A stretch of 64,000 bases of DNA from Enterococcus sp. RIT-PI-f (lineage in GTDB: Bacteria > Bacillota > Bacilli > Lactobacillales > Enterococcaceae), in assembly GCF_001297065.1 (NCBI RefSeq), contig NZ_LHOX01000011.1, positions 124,001 through 188,000 on the forward strand, in the 5' to 3' direction. The notes under the pieces are model-generated. The model was not told the origin of the DNA and ran no database searches. It saw only the letters and a list, made by a program, of their open reading frames with translations. Shown here one piece after another: positions 46,677 to 56,425 of this stretch; the first letter of the stretch is position 1, and every line of letters begins with the position of its first letter. The translations under genes were made by a program, and so were the position numbers.

Positions 46677-47705
46677 TTATTTTTCTTGGAAATATTCGTG
46701 GTTTGCGGCTTTTTTCAATCGATTCATATAAGCAGCGCCTATTCCTTCTTCCGGAAATGCGGCTGCCAACAAGAGATTAAGCCCCGCAGTCGATTCATCC
46801 AAAGCCCGTAAGCCGGCAAATAAACCTCTCGCTGCGGCTTCAGCGCTGTCGTTGAAGTATTGATACACAGCCGCTGTTTCCGTGCGGACCCTTTCAGCGA
46901 TCTCAGGACCTGCTAGTACCCCAACTTTGAAGTGATTGGCTTGCGCCCAAGCGGTCGCTGCCGCCCAGTCTGCATCCTTCACCATCATCACTCTGGTATT
47001 TGGTGCATAATGTTTGTACTTCATCCCAGGCGCTTTCGGTGTTTCTCCAGCAGAAACCAAGTGTTTATCTAACAAAACGTCTCTTTCTAAAACTGCTTCA
47101 AGCTGCTCTTTGGTTATCGCGCCTGGTCGTAAAATGATGGGTGTCCCTGACGGATCACTCAAATCAAGCACTGTTGATTCCACACCGATGCGCGTTGCGC
47201 CCCCCTCCAAGATTCCGGCGATCTTCCCATGAAGGTCATGCCATACATGGTCCACTGATGTAGGACTTGGTTTCCCAGAAGTGTTGGCACTTGGCCCAAC
47301 GAGGGGTTGCTGCGCTTGCTGGATCAATGCCACCGTCTGAGGATGGTCCGGCATCCGAAAGGCCGCAGTAGGCAGTCCTCCTGTGACGATACTGGGTAAA
47401 CTATTGGGCTTGATGTTAAAAATCAATGTCAGTGGACCCGGCCAAAAAGTTTGCATCAACTGTTTAGCCATCGGGGATAAGTTATCCACATATGTTTCAA
47501 CTTGTGTCGGTGCAGCAACGTGGACAATCAAAGGGTTGTCACTTGGTCGTCCTTTGACTTGATAAACTTGCGCCACTGCATCTGGCAACAGCGCGCTGGC
47601 CCCTAACCCATAGACAGTTTCAGTCGGAAAAGCAACCAACCCTCCGTTGGCTATAACGGCGGCAGCTTCGGCAATATGTTGTTGATCAAATATTTTGGTT
47701 TCCAC
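46677..47705 (-). CDS. L-threonylcarbamoyladenylate synthase
   Basis: Makes threonylcarbamoyl-AMP for the t6A37 modification of ANN-decoding tRNAs (Sua5/YwlC). 342 residues: N-terminal YrdC domain (1-205) with FPTETVYGLGASA and KGRPSDNPLIVH, a linker (APGMKYKHYAP), and the C-terminal Sua5 domain. The start is a GTG at 47705 with AAGGATG upstream. It is preceded by a DnaA-box-rich spacer. Confidence 0.93.
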   Translation of the reverse strand: METKIFDQQHIAEAAAVIANGGLVAFPTETVYGLGASALLPDAVAQVYQVKGRPSDNPLIVHVAAPTQVETYVDNLSPMAKQLMQTFWPGPLTLIFNIKPNSLPSIVTGGLPTAAFRMPDHPQTVALIQQAQQPLVGPSANTSGKPSPTSVDHVWHDLHGKIAGILEGGATRIGVESTVLDLSDPSGTPIILRPGAITKEQLEAVLERDVLLDKHLVSAGETPKAPGMKYKHYAPNTRVMMVKDADWAAATAWAQANHFKVGVLAGPEIAERVRTETAAVYQYFNDSAEAAARGLFAGLRALDESTAGLNLLLAAAFPEEGIGAAYMNRLKKAANHEYFQEK

Positions 47706-47906
47706 AGTTTATCCACATCCTTATTTTGTACATTTCCATAGTTATCAACATTATTTACTTTTTTATCCACATTTTGTGGATAAATCGTTTGTCAAGTGTG
47801 GACAAGTCTGTTCATAACTTGATTTCACCTGAATTTGTTTATATCATAGCTTTTTCATTTGAATTATCCCCGTAAAAAAAATTATTTATCCACAAACTGT
47901 GGATGA
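47699..47906. other. Cluster of DnaA boxes between sua5 and prmC
   Basis: Four perfect DnaA boxes (TTATCCACA) at 47709-47717, 47763-47771, 47775-47783 (reverse) and 47886-47894, plus one-mismatch sites at 47742-47750, 47797-47805 and 47898-47906. The middle pair forms a perfect inverted repeat. The region is AT-rich. It is probably a DnaA-binding (titration or regulatory) cluster; no dnaA or dnaN is near, so an origin is not suggested. Confidence 0.75.
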
Positions 47907-48739
47907 GTGACGAGAACCATTCGATCTTGACCAGCTAAATCTTTTTTGATCGTGACCTGTTTGTGGGGAAAAGCACTGGCAAAGATTTCTTGGACAGCCT
48001 GGCCTTGTTGAAAACCGATCTCCACTGCAATCTGCCCATTCAATGCTAAACATTGTTGTGCTTGGGTGGCCATTTTTTTATACATCGCCAACCCGTTGTC
48101 CTCTGCAAAAAGTGCCATCTTAGGCTCATTTTCCCTGACACTTACATCCATCAAATGCCATTCATCTTGACTGATATAAGGCGGATTAGACACAATCAAA
48201 TCCCATTGCTGTTCGATGACTGGCGCCAATGTATCCCCTTGATAAACATCAATCTCTGCGCCAAGGGCATCCGCATTCTCTTTGGCTACGGACAATGCGG
48301 CAGGGGACAAATCCACTGCTGCCACTTGCCAATCAGGCCGAGCCATTTTCAAGGAAATTGCAATCGCACCTGTGCCTGTACCAATATCCACCACCCGCAA
48401 TGGGCCTTGTGCTGACGTCATGTGTAAACAGGCCTCAACCAATTCTTCCGTTTCTGGTCGGGGAATCAGCGTATCTTTGGTCACTTTGAACGTGTGCCCA
48501 TAAAATTCTTCGCATCCTAGCAGATATTGCGGTGGCTGATGGGCCAATAATTGTGTCAAATCGGCAGCTATTTGCTGTTCATCCGTTGGCGGAATCTCTT
48601 TATCCATATGCAGCAGCCAATCCAACTGTTGCCAATGTTTGCGCCGCAAAAAAAGATAGTGGATCGCATATCCTTCCAATCCGGCAGATTCTAAAAAAGA
48701 AGAAGCCCGTGAAAGGACTTCTCGATAGGTTTTAGCCAT
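47882..48739 (-). CDS. prmC: Release factor glutamine methyltransferase
   Basis: Methylates the GGQ glutamine of release factors. 285 residues from the ATG at 48739, overlapping the prfA stop (ATGGCTAA); an in-frame ATG at 48751 is possible. SAM motif [14 protein letters not shown] and the substrate motif SNPPYIS. Its substrate RF1 is encoded directly before it. Two DnaA boxes lie at the 3' end. Confidence 0.95.
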   Translation of the reverse strand: MAKTYREVLSRASSFLESAGLEGYAIHYLFLRRKHWQQLDWLLHMDKEIPPTDEQQIAADLTQLLAHQPPQYLLGCEEFYGHTFKVTKDTLIPRPETEELVEACLHMTSAQGPLRVVDIGTGTGAIAISLKMARPDWQVAAVDLSPAALSVAKENADALGAEIDVYQGDTLAPVIEQQWDLIVSNPPYISQDEWHLMDVSVRENEPKMALFAEDNGLAMYKKMATQAQQCLALNGQIAVEIGFQQGQAVQEIFASAFPHKQVTIKKDLAGQDRMVLVTHPQFVDK

Positions 48740-49805
48740 TTTGCATCTCATCTAACTTCGATGTTTGATCATACACGATCAATGCATCGACAATCTCATC
48801 CAACTTACCAGCCAAAATTTGATCCAATTTTTGGATAGTCAACCCGATTCGATGGTCGGTTACCCGGTTTTGCGGGAAATTATAAGTACGGATCCGTTCA
48901 GAACGATCCCCTGTACCGACAGCTGATTTACGATTGGCATCGTATTCGCTTTGCGCTTCTTGCGAAATTTGATCATAGACCCGCGCCCGTAACACTTTCA
49001 TCGCTTTTTCACGGTTTTTCAACTGAGAACGTTCATCTTGCATGGCAACAGCGATCCCTGTTGGCAAGTGGGTCAAGCGAACCGCAGAAGCCGTTTTGTT
49101 GACGTGCTGTCCACCTGCACCTGAAGCATGGTAAATATCGACACGAATGTCTTTGTCAGCAATATCGATTTCTACTTCTTCGGCTTCTGGCATGACAACG
49201 ACCGTTGCCGTTGACGTGTGGATCCGTCCTTGAGATTCCGTTGACGGTACCCGTTGCACACGATGGGCACCACTTTCATACTTCAACTTTGAAAAGACAC
49301 TATCACCAGTAATCATCATGATGACTTCTTTGTAGCCGCCAATACCAGTAACATTGGCGTCCATCACATCGACTTTCCATCCTTGATTTTCCGCGTATTT
49401 TTGGTACATATTGAATAGATCACCAGCAAATAAAGCCGCTTCATCTCCGCCAGCAGCACCACGAATTTCCATGATGATATTTTTGTCATCATTCGGGTCT
49501 TTTGGCAACAATAGGATTTTGATACGGTCTTCTAAAACATCTTTTTCTTTCTTTAGATTGGAAAGTTCTTCTTTCGCCATTTCTGCCATATCGGCATCCA
49601 AACTTTCGCCAAGCAGCTCTTCTGTATCTTTGATTCCTTCCACTACTTCTTTGTAGCGGCGGTATACTTCAACCGTATCACGGGTATTGGCTTCTTCTTT
49701 GGACAGCTGCATGAACCGCTTGGTATCTGATATAACAGCTGGATCACTCAGTAATTCGCCTAACTCTTCATAACGGTCTTCGATTGATTGTAACTGATCG
49801 TACAT
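48732..49805 (-). CDS. prfA: Peptide chain release factor 1
   Basis: 357 residues; releases peptides at UAA and UAG. GGQ loop in [13 protein letters not shown] near residue 231, and the class 1 end region [18 protein letters not shown]. Overlaps prmC and follows tdk by three bases. Confidence 0.97.
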   Translation of the reverse strand: MYDQLQSIEDRYEELGELLSDPAVISDTKRFMQLSKEEANTRDTVEVYRRYKEVVEGIKDTEELLGESLDADMAEMAKEELSNLKKEKDVLEDRIKILLLPKDPNDDKNIIMEIRGAAGGDEAALFAGDLFNMYQKYAENQGWKVDVMDANVTGIGGYKEVIMMITGDSVFSKLKYESGAHRVQRVPSTESQGRIHTSTATVVVMPEAEEVEIDIADKDIRVDIYHASGAGGQHVNKTASAVRLTHLPTGIAVAMQDERSQLKNREKAMKVLRARVYDQISQEAQSEYDANRKSAVGTGDRSERIRTYNFPQNRVTDHRIGLTIQKLDQILAGKLDEIVDALIVYDQTSKLDEMQNG

Positions 49806-49808
49806 GAT

Positions 49809-50393
49809 TTATTCTCCTTCTTTTTTCATGACAGGGTGAAAGTAGTGTTTCCGACAAACCGGATAATAGGCTTCATTGCCGCCAATTTGGACTTGATCCC
49901 CTTCATAGACTGGCTTGCCATCGATGTAATGCAGATTCATTGTCGCTTTTTTGTGACAGAACCAGCAGATCGTTTTCATTTCTTCTATTTTATCTGCGTA
50001 CAAGAGCAAATATTTCGAGCCTTCAAACAGCTCATTGCGAAAATCATTTTTCAAACCAAAAGCCATCACAGGGATACCTAAGTCGTCGACGATTTTGGTA
50101 AAAGCCAATACATGATGCTTTTTCAAGAATTGTGCTTCATCGATCAAAATACAGTAAGGTGTATAGCCTAAATCTTTGATTAGATTGTAAAGGTCCGTTT
50201 CATCAAAGATCGGGATCGCATCGCGTTCTAAGCCAATTCGACTGGATACATTGCCGATACCGCTTCTAGTATCTAAACTGCTCGTCATGATCACGACTGG
50301 CTTGTCTTGTTCTTCATAATTGTGTGCCACTTTTAAAATCTCAATGGTCTTCCCACTATTCATCGCGCCATATTTAAAAAAAAGCTGTGCCAT
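49809..50393 (-). CDS. tdk: Thymidine kinase
   Basis: 194 residues from the ATG at 50393 (GAGGAAGG upstream). P-loop [14 protein letters not shown] near residue 10, Walker B LIDEAQFL, catalytic E in the same block, and the zinc cysteines ICWFCHKKA and YYPVCRKHY. Salvages thymidine. First gene of tdk-prfA-prmC. Confidence 0.96.
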   Translation of the reverse strand: MAQLFFKYGAMNSGKTIEILKVAHNYEEQDKPVVIMTSSLDTRSGIGNVSSRIGLERDAIPIFDETDLYNLIKDLGYTPYCILIDEAQFLKKHHVLAFTKIVDDLGIPVMAFGLKNDFRNELFEGSKYLLLYADKIEEMKTICWFCHKKATMNLHYIDGKPVYEGDQVQIGGNEAYYPVCRKHYFHPVMKKEGE

Positions 50394-50490
50394 TTCGCCC
50401 ATCCTTCCTCATACTCCTTTGGTATTATACTTGAAAAAGCGAAATTTTTACAGACTTAAATTCATGCAGCTGTGTTTGCCATCCATGAAG

Positions 50491-50720
50491 TCAAGTTGGG
50501 GGAAATGTATGGACAGTTTCATAACGATACAAAGCAATGGCGTGATGACTCCAAGTTTGTGTAGGTAAATAAATCGTTGGCGCATCTGATTGTTGACAGA
50601 CTTCCAGAACATGATACAACAGTTGTCGAGGGATTCCTTGCCGCTGGGCACGGGGTGGACCGCAACCCAAATGATCCCTCCTATTTCCTTTACCTCAAGC
50701 ATATCATTTGTTTTTCGCCA
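50491..50720 (-). pseudogene. GNAT acetyltransferase remnant, frameshifted
   Basis: Two minus-strand frames together read as the C-terminal half of a GNAT enzyme. The frame ending GGIIWVAVHP (about 50655-50720) continues, after a shift, as RAQRQGIPRQLLYHVLEVCQ and PTIYLPTQTWSHHAIALYRY, ending at a stop at 50491. This matches acetyl-CoA motif A (RGxGIG, here RQGIP) and the QTW..AIALY motif B. The N-terminal half is absent. The frame shift and altered P-loop mark it as decayed. Fills most of the 50394-50758 gap. Confidence 0.6.
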
Positions 50721-50758
50721 TGAGAAGCTTACCATAGTAGAAAAAGGAGGCATTTAAT

Positions 50759-51277
50759 ATGAAAGATACAGCAATATTTGCAGGTGGTTGTTTTTGGTGC
50801 ATGGTCAAGCCCTTCGATTCATTGCCTGGCATTGAAAAAATCGTTTCCGGTTTTACAGGTGGGCATGTCCCCAATCCGTCTTATCAAGAAGTGACCACTG
50901 GTACAACAGGACATACGGAGGCAGTCGAGATCACCTTTGACCCTGCGCTGATTTCTTATGATGAATTGGTGTCGATTTACTGGCAACAAACCGATCCGAC
51001 CGATGCCTTCGGTCAATTCGCGGACCGCGGTGATTCTTATCGACCGGTGATTTTCTACAATAGTGAAGAACAAAAAGATATTGCTGAACGATCAAAAGCC
51101 AACCTGCAAGCCAGCGGCCGTTTTGAAGGACCAATCGTGACCAGCATTGAGCCAGCTGAACCATTCTATCCCGCTGAAGAATACCACCAAGATTTTTACA
51201 AGAAAAATGCCGCCCACTACAATGCCTACAGCGAAGGTTCTGGTCGTGCCGGATTTATTCGTAAGACTTGGCGTTGA
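50759..51277 (+). CDS. msrA: Peptide methionine-(S)-S-oxide reductase
   Basis: 172 residues; repairs oxidised methionine. Catalytic C11 in [15 protein letters not shown] and the YHQDFYKKN motif. AAAGGAGG precedes the ATG. Single-gene unit. Confidence 0.96.
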   Translation: MKDTAIFAGGCFWCMVKPFDSLPGIEKIVSGFTGGHVPNPSYQEVTTGTTGHTEAVEITFDPALISYDELVSIYWQQTDPTDAFGQFADRGDSYRPVIFYNSEEQKDIAERSKANLQASGRFEGPIVTSIEPAEPFYPAEEYHQDFYKKNAAHYNAYSEGSGRAGFIRKTWR

Positions 51278-51310
51278 CGCGCAACACGATCATTGTCGCA
51301 AATAGCAGCT

Positions 51311-51352
51311 ATCAGCCGATCCATTCATCTCAGATGAATAGACCGGCTTTTT
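51311..51352 (+). terminator. Terminator of msrA
   Basis: AGCCG-atc-CATTCATCT and AGATGAAT-aga-CCGGCT arms with a short loop, then TTTTTCTTCT. Confidence 0.75.
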
Positions 51353-51435
51353 CTTCTATCAAAAAAAATTGACAATAGGCTTGATTACGCGTTAATATGG
51401 TTGAAAATTCTGACGATTATTGAGGAGTGTTGTGT

Positions 51436-52500
51436 ATGTTAGCCAATGAAGTTCGCCCTGGCCCTAACCGGTATGTGACCGGTGAACACGTATTAAAGGA
51501 TCTGCCTGACTATTTAAAAGCGTTCAAACAAGTTGCAGTGATTACTGGCAACCAATCCTTTGCTGCATTTGAAGCCTATTATCCCCATGATTTTGATTAC
51601 CCAGTTTATCGTTATGATGGTTCTTCCAGCTATGAGAATGGCCAATTTCTTGCGGATCAGATTGGCAGTGCAGATGCTGTCGTAGCGATCGGTGGTGGTC
51701 GTGTCGCAGATACAGCTAAGATTGCTTCAGAAAGGCTAGGGGCTGAACTGATCGTCATTCCTACACTTGTGTCTAACTGCGCGCCGTTCACGCCAGTGAT
51801 CGTTGTCTACCATCCAGACCATACCATCAACAAAATCGATTATGCAAAAAAAGGCGCTTATCTGACCCTCGTTGATACGGCCTTCTTATTGGCGACACCA
51901 GTCGATTATTTTATCGCCGGTATCGCTGACACTTTGTCAAAATACTATGAAATGGAAGCCATTTATCGTCATCTGACCGAGGATCAAAAAACAGCGTTGG
52001 TTCGCTTAGGTTTTCAAAGTGCTTGTTTGATCAAAGAACTGCTGATCCAAGATGCCGACCAAGCAGTCGCTGATTTGCAAGCCCAACATTTGACCCCCGC
52101 ATTTGCCCGTATTACAGATGCGATCATCGCGTTGGCTGGCGAAGTTGGCGGTTTTGCAGTTGATTTCGGTCGTACATCTGGCGCACATGCGCTCCATGAC
52201 GGCTTGTCTTACTTGGCAGAAACACATGCTGTTTTGCATGGCAATAAAGTCGCTTATTGCATCTGGGTCCAACTCGCTTATACCAATGACTTTGCGGTGA
52301 TCGAAGAATTGCGCCCATTTTATGAAGCGTTGCATTTACCGATGAAGTTAAAAGATATCCATGTCACACGCACCGATCAAGCATATTTTGAAGATGTTTT
52401 ACAATATGCGATCAAGCCGGAAGAAACCTTCGTGTTGATTGATCCAGCAATCACGACCGAAAAAGTCTACCAAGCGATCCTTGCTGTTGAAGCTCTCTAA
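51436..52500 (+). CDS. Iron-containing alcohol dehydrogenase family protein (GldA-like)
   Basis: 354 residues from the ATG at 51436 (GAGGAG upstream; an in-frame GTG at 51427 is too near the site). Rossmann-type NAD site VAIGGGRVADTAK near residue 85, and metal-binding histidines in GAHALHDGL and HAVLHGNKVA. Family enzymes oxidise glycerol or reduce 2-oxoacids; the close relatives are annotated only generally, and no dha genes are adjacent, so the substrate is open. Confidence 0.88.
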   Translation: MLANEVRPGPNRYVTGEHVLKDLPDYLKAFKQVAVITGNQSFAAFEAYYPHDFDYPVYRYDGSSSYENGQFLADQIGSADAVVAIGGGRVADTAKIASERLGAELIVIPTLVSNCAPFTPVIVVYHPDHTINKIDYAKKGAYLTLVDTAFLLATPVDYFIAGIADTLSKYYEMEAIYRHLTEDQKTALVRLGFQSACLIKELLIQDADQAVADLQAQHLTPAFARITDAIIALAGEVGGFAVDFGRTSGAHALHDGLSYLAETHAVLHGNKVAYCIWVQLAYTNDFAVIEELRPFYEALHLPMKLKDIHVTRTDQAYFEDVLQYAIKPEETFVLIDPAITTEKVYQAILAVEAL

Positions 52501-52605
52501 CGATAAAGATAAACAGCAACCCTGTCCGGCCTCATCACTTCCATTCAAAAACCCCCTATTCTTTGGTATACTATTCTTAGTTTACCAAGTAAGGGGTTAA
52601 TCAAG

Positions 52606-54012
52606 ATGAACATCAGCCGCTTTGCCCGCCTGACTCAACGTCGCGGCAAAACATTTTTATCTAAAAATGTTTCTTCGATCCAAGTGATCGTTTTTTATTA
52701 TATTGTGATGACCGTTCTCTCATTGGCTTTGTTTTATCTGCCTTTTTTTCGTGAACCGGGTTCTCATGCCTCTTTCATCGACCTTTTTTTTATGGCTGTC
52801 AGTACGGTCAGCGTGACCGGGCTCACCACATTTCCGATCAATGATATTTTCAATGACCGCGGCGTGGTGCTGCTTGAAGTCCTTTTTCAAGTAGGTGGAT
52901 TGGGTATTATGATGATCTCTACTTTTTTTGCGATCGTTTCTCGACGAAAAATCAGCTTGAAACAACGACAGCTGATCATGACGGATATGAACCAGCCTAA
53001 ACTAAGCGGGATCGTGCGCATGATTCGTACGACATTCACCATCATTCTGTTGTGCCAAGTCATAGCTGGCACCGTCTTTGCCATCTATTTTCACTTGTAT
53101 GGCTATTACGATCATTGGCGAGATGCAATTTTTTATGGTTTTTATCAAGCCATATCAGCAGTCACCAACTCTGGCTTTGATGTCACAGGCAACTCCATTT
53201 TACCTTTTGCCCATGATTACTTCTTTCTGATCTCCATCATGCTGTTGATTTTTATTGGCGGGATTGGGTTTCCAGTCATTATGGATTTTCGTGAGTGGGT
53301 CCAATTTAAACTAAAAAAACGGCGTCGCCAATTGCCGTTTCGTTTTTCCTTATTTACCAAAATCGCTGTCTTGGCTTTTGTGATCCTCTTTGTTGGCGGT
53401 ACCCTGGCCATCTTCTTTCTTGAAAAAGATCATTTGTTCAAAGATTACAGCTTTAGCGGAATGTGGGTAAACAGCATGTTCTATTCAATGACCACCCGGA
53501 ATGCTGGTTTGCAGATCCATGATTTAGGAAATTTTCAAACGACGACATTGATCGTTTTCTCTTTGTTGATGTTTATCGGCTGCAGTCCAAGTTCTGTTGG
53601 CGGCGGCATTCGGACAACGACGATCGCTATCATAGGTCTTTATCTATATGCTTTCTTGAAAAGTGAAGACAACATCAGTATTTTTGGTCGACGCATTGAC
53701 GATGATGATGTGCGAAAATCAGTGGTCGTCTTTATGCTATCTACGGGGATGTGTTTCTTTTGCGTGTTGTTCTTGACCGCAACCGAAGATATTCCTTTGA
53801 TTGCGATCATTGTCGAAGTTTCTTCTGCTTTTGGAACAACCGGTTTATCGCTGGGGATTACAGGGGATTTATCTACGATTGGCAAATTGGTGATTGCCTT
53901 GCTGATGTTCATCGGACGGATTGGCATGCTCTATACCTTGATGCTGTTCGTACCGAAAGAAACCCGCGACATCGGCTATGAATATCCAACTGAGAAAATC
54001 ATTATTGGTTAA
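52606..54012 (+). CDS. ktrB: K+ uptake channel subunit, KtrB/TrkH family
   Basis: 468 residues with four MPM repeats: selectivity filter segments SVTGLTT, AVTNSGFDVTG, TTRNAGLQ and AFGTTGLS. About eight to ten membrane helices; the cytoplasmic loop KLKKRRRQ is basic. The regulatory KtrA subunit is not encoded here, so it must be elsewhere. AAGGGG precedes the ATG. Confidence 0.92.
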   Translation: MNISRFARLTQRRGKTFLSKNVSSIQVIVFYYIVMTVLSLALFYLPFFREPGSHASFIDLFFMAVSTVSVTGLTTFPINDIFNDRGVVLLEVLFQVGGLGIMMISTFFAIVSRRKISLKQRQLIMTDMNQPKLSGIVRMIRTTFTIILLCQVIAGTVFAIYFHLYGYYDHWRDAIFYGFYQAISAVTNSGFDVTGNSILPFAHDYFFLISIMLLIFIGGIGFPVIMDFREWVQFKLKKRRRQLPFRFSLFTKIAVLAFVILFVGGTLAIFFLEKDHLFKDYSFSGMWVNSMFYSMTTRNAGLQIHDLGNFQTTTLIVFSLLMFIGCSPSSVGGGIRTTTIAIIGLYLYAFLKSEDNISIFGRRIDDDDVRKSVVVFMLSTGMCFFCVLFLTATEDIPLIAIIVEVSSAFGTTGLSLGITGDLSTIGKLVIALLMFIGRIGMLYTLMLFVPKETRDIGYEYPTEKIIIG

Positions 54013-54048
54013 CAGATGTCTTGCTCTTGTTCATTAGATTGCTTGTAC

Positions 54049-54083
54049 CATACAGGTCAGCTTTGTTGCTGGCCTCTTTTTAT
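54049..54083 (+). terminator. Terminator of ktrB
   Basis: AGGTCAGC / GCTGGCCT stem with loop TTTGTT, then CTTTTTATT. Confidence 0.75.
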
Positions 54084-54197
54084 TCTCCTTAGCAGAAACT
54101 TAAAGAATAGCAAAAGCAATTTAACCTTTTGGGTTGGATATGGTATGATAAATTGAATTTGCGTGATCTTTTCAGTGCGCTAAATGGAGGGTAAATT

Positions 54198-55547
54198 ATG
54201 GGTATACGAAGTCAACTGGCGGTCACAGTCGGTAAGACCTCTCAGTGGGTATTAAAAAACTTTTTCAAAGGCGGATCTAGTCTGCCAGGCAAATTGGCAT
54301 TAAAAGTCGATCCGCATATCTTGGATCATTTGGCCAAAGATTATCAAGTGGTCGTTATCACAGGAACGAATGGCAAAACCTTAACGACCGCATTAACAGT
54401 CAACATTCTGCGTCAGGAATTTGATGAAGTGCTCACCAATCCAACTGGCGCAAACATGGTGCAAGGGATCGTTTCGACGTTCTTGTCTGCAAAACCAAAA
54501 AAAGGCAAAAAATTTGCTGTTTTAGAAATTGATGAAGCCAGCCTAAGCAAAGTCACACGCTATATCAAGCCAGAACTATTTGTCTTTACCAATATTTTTC
54601 GCGATCAGATGGATCGTTATGGAGAAATCTATACAACATATAAGATGATCGTTGAAGGAGCTGCAAATGCACCTGAAGCGACGATATTATGCAATGGTGA
54701 TTCTCCGCTATTCAATTCTGTCAAAACGGTCAATCCTCGGAAATATTATGGATTCGATCATTTGCCTGATCAAGAGCAGATGGCTCATTACAATACGGAT
54801 GGTGTTTTATGTCCAGAATGTCATCACTTGCTGCATTACCAAATGATCACCTATGCCAACTTGGGCAAGTATTACTGTCCAAATTGCGGCTTCCATCGGC
54901 CAAACTTAGACTACCGATTGACTGCGATCTCAGCGATGGACAATACTTCAGCTGATTTTGTGATCGATAACAATCCCTATCGGATCGAAGTTGGCGGTAT
55001 GTACAATGTTTACAACGCCTTGGCGGCAACCGCTGTTGCGGAATACTATCAAGTGGCACCTGAGAAAATCAAGTCTGGTTTAGCCTATGATGAGAAAGTC
55101 TTCGGACGTCAAGAAGTGATCCGGATCGGTGACAAAGAATGCACCCTTGTTTTGGTCAAAAACCCTGTTGGTCTTAATCAAGTTATTGATATGATTGGTC
55201 TTTCCCCATACCCATTCTCTCTGGTCTGTCTATTGAATGCCAATTATGCAGATGGCATCGACGTCAGCTGGATTTGGGATGGTGACCATGAAGCTTTTGC
55301 ACAAATGGGTATCCCCAAAGTGATTGCAGGCGGTGATCGCCATAAAGACATGGCCTTGCGTCTGAAAGTTGCTGGCATTCCGGAAGAATCGATCACTGAA
55401 ACCAAAGACTTAGATGAAGTCATCAATGATATAGCTGATCTTCCGACAGAAAAAGTCTATATTTTAGCCACGTATACTGCGGTCTTGCAATTGCGCAAAA
55501 AATTAGCAGAAAAAGGCTATATCAAAGGAGGAATGGGACGTGACTAA
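54198..55547 (+). CDS. murT: Lipid II isoglutaminyl synthase subunit MurT
   Basis: 449 residues of a Mur-ligase-like protein. ATP motif [13 protein letters not shown] near residue 55, a Cys4 ribbon (CPECHHLL and CPNCGFHRP, about 200-235) inserted in the central domain, and the C-terminal DUF1727 domain. With GatD it amidates D-Glu of the stem peptide to D-iGln. TGGAGGG precedes the ATG; it overlaps gatD by eight bases. Confidence 0.95.
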   Translation: MGIRSQLAVTVGKTSQWVLKNFFKGGSSLPGKLALKVDPHILDHLAKDYQVVVITGTNGKTLTTALTVNILRQEFDEVLTNPTGANMVQGIVSTFLSAKPKKGKKFAVLEIDEASLSKVTRYIKPELFVFTNIFRDQMDRYGEIYTTYKMIVEGAANAPEATILCNGDSPLFNSVKTVNPRKYYGFDHLPDQEQMAHYNTDGVLCPECHHLLHYQMITYANLGKYYCPNCGFHRPNLDYRLTAISAMDNTSADFVIDNNPYRIEVGGMYNVYNALAATAVAEYYQVAPEKIKSGLAYDEKVFGRQEVIRIGDKECTLVLVKNPVGLNQVIDMIGLSPYPFSLVCLLNANYADGIDVSWIWDGDHEAFAQMGIPKVIAGGDRHKDMALRLKVAGIPEESITETKDLDEVINDIADLPTEKVYILATYTAVLQLRKKLAEKGYIKGGMGRD

Positions 55548-56211
55548 GTACAGTCTATCTGTTGCCCATTTATACGGCAACTTGCTGAATACCTATGGCG
55601 ACAACGGCAATCTCCTGATGCTGCGCTATGTGGCTGAGAAAATGGGCGTTGCCTTCAATGTGGAAGTTGTCAGTATCCATGAACCTTTCGATGCCGAAAA
55701 ATATGATTTGGTCTTCTTTGGCGGTGGGCAGGATTTTGAACAATTGATTGTCTCCAAAGATATCCAAAGTAAAAAAGACGACTTGACCCGCTATATCGAA
55801 AATGATGGTGTCATGTTAGCTATTTGCGGCGGCTATCAATTATTAGGGCATTATTATATGGGGGCCAACGGGGAGAAAATCGAAGGCATCGGCGCGCTCG
55901 ATCACTATACACTTAGCCAAGACAACAATCGTTTCATCGGTGACATCGTGATCCACAATGAACGATTCGACGAAACGTACTATGGTTTTGAAAATCATAA
56001 TGGGCGGACTTTTTTAGGTAAAGGCGAAAAGCCTCTTGGCAAAGTCATCGAAGGCCATGGCAACAATGGAGAAGATCAAACAGAAGGTGTCGTTTACCGG
56101 AATGTGTTTGGTTCTTATTTCCACGGTCCATTACTCGCCCGCAACGAACATTTGGCGGAACGCTTGATCCGTACTGCGTTGACCAATCGTTATGGGGAGC
56201 TTGATGTGTAA
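55540..56211 (+). CDS. gatD: Lipid II isoglutaminyl synthase, glutamine amidotransferase subunit GatD
   Basis: 223 residues, class I glutamine amidotransferase-like. Catalytic C96 in [12 protein letters not shown] and H195 in [12 protein letters not shown] start at 55540 with GGAGGAATGG upstream. Delivers ammonia to MurT. Confidence 0.95.
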   Translation: MTKYSLSVAHLYGNLLNTYGDNGNLLMLRYVAEKMGVAFNVEVVSIHEPFDAEKYDLVFFGGGQDFEQLIVSKDIQSKKDDLTRYIENDGVMLAICGGYQLLGHYYMGANGEKIEGIGALDHYTLSQDNNRFIGDIVIHNERFDETYYGFENHNGRTFLGKGEKPLGKVIEGHGNNGEDQTEGVVYRNVFGSYFHGPLLARNEHLAERLIRTALTNRYGELDV

Positions 56212-56254
56212 AGCATGCGTTTCATCATCAAGCTAAACTTATTTTTATAGTGTA

Positions 56255-56288
56255 TAGAACAGCACAATTTAGTGCTGTTCTTTTTTTG
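56255..56288 (+). terminator. Terminator of murT-gatD
   Basis: AGAACAGCAC / GTGCTGTTCT stem with a 6-base loop, then T7. Confidence 0.85.
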
Positions 56289-56358
56289 TGGGAAAATTCC
56301 CTGACTTTGCTACCTTTTCTCATTGCTTGAATCTAAGTGCCTACTCATTAAAGAACCA

Positions 56359-56387
56359 TTGTAACCGCTATCACATTTTTTTATACT
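56359..56387 (+). promoter_or_regulatory. Promoter with a perfect cre site (CcpA) for the alpha-glucoside operon
   Basis: TTGTAA (56359-56364), 17-bp spacer, TATACT (56382-56387). TGTAACCGCTATCA at 56360-56373 fits cre consensus TGWAANCGNTNWCA at all fixed positions and covers the -35, so CcpA with HPr-Ser-P should block transcription when glucose is present. Confidence 0.8.
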
Positions 56388-56425
56388 AAGTATGTAGTAA
56401 AAATTGAAAGGGGATGTTTAAAAAA

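Noticed and set aside
47699-47906. Chromosomal replication origin
   Set aside because: No dnaA, dnaN or other oriC genes flank the boxes, and the neighbours are translation genes.
50448-50753. 101-codon minus-strand frame as a real gene
   Set aside because: Only part of it resembles GNAT; the motifs continue in another frame, so it was called as a pseudogene.
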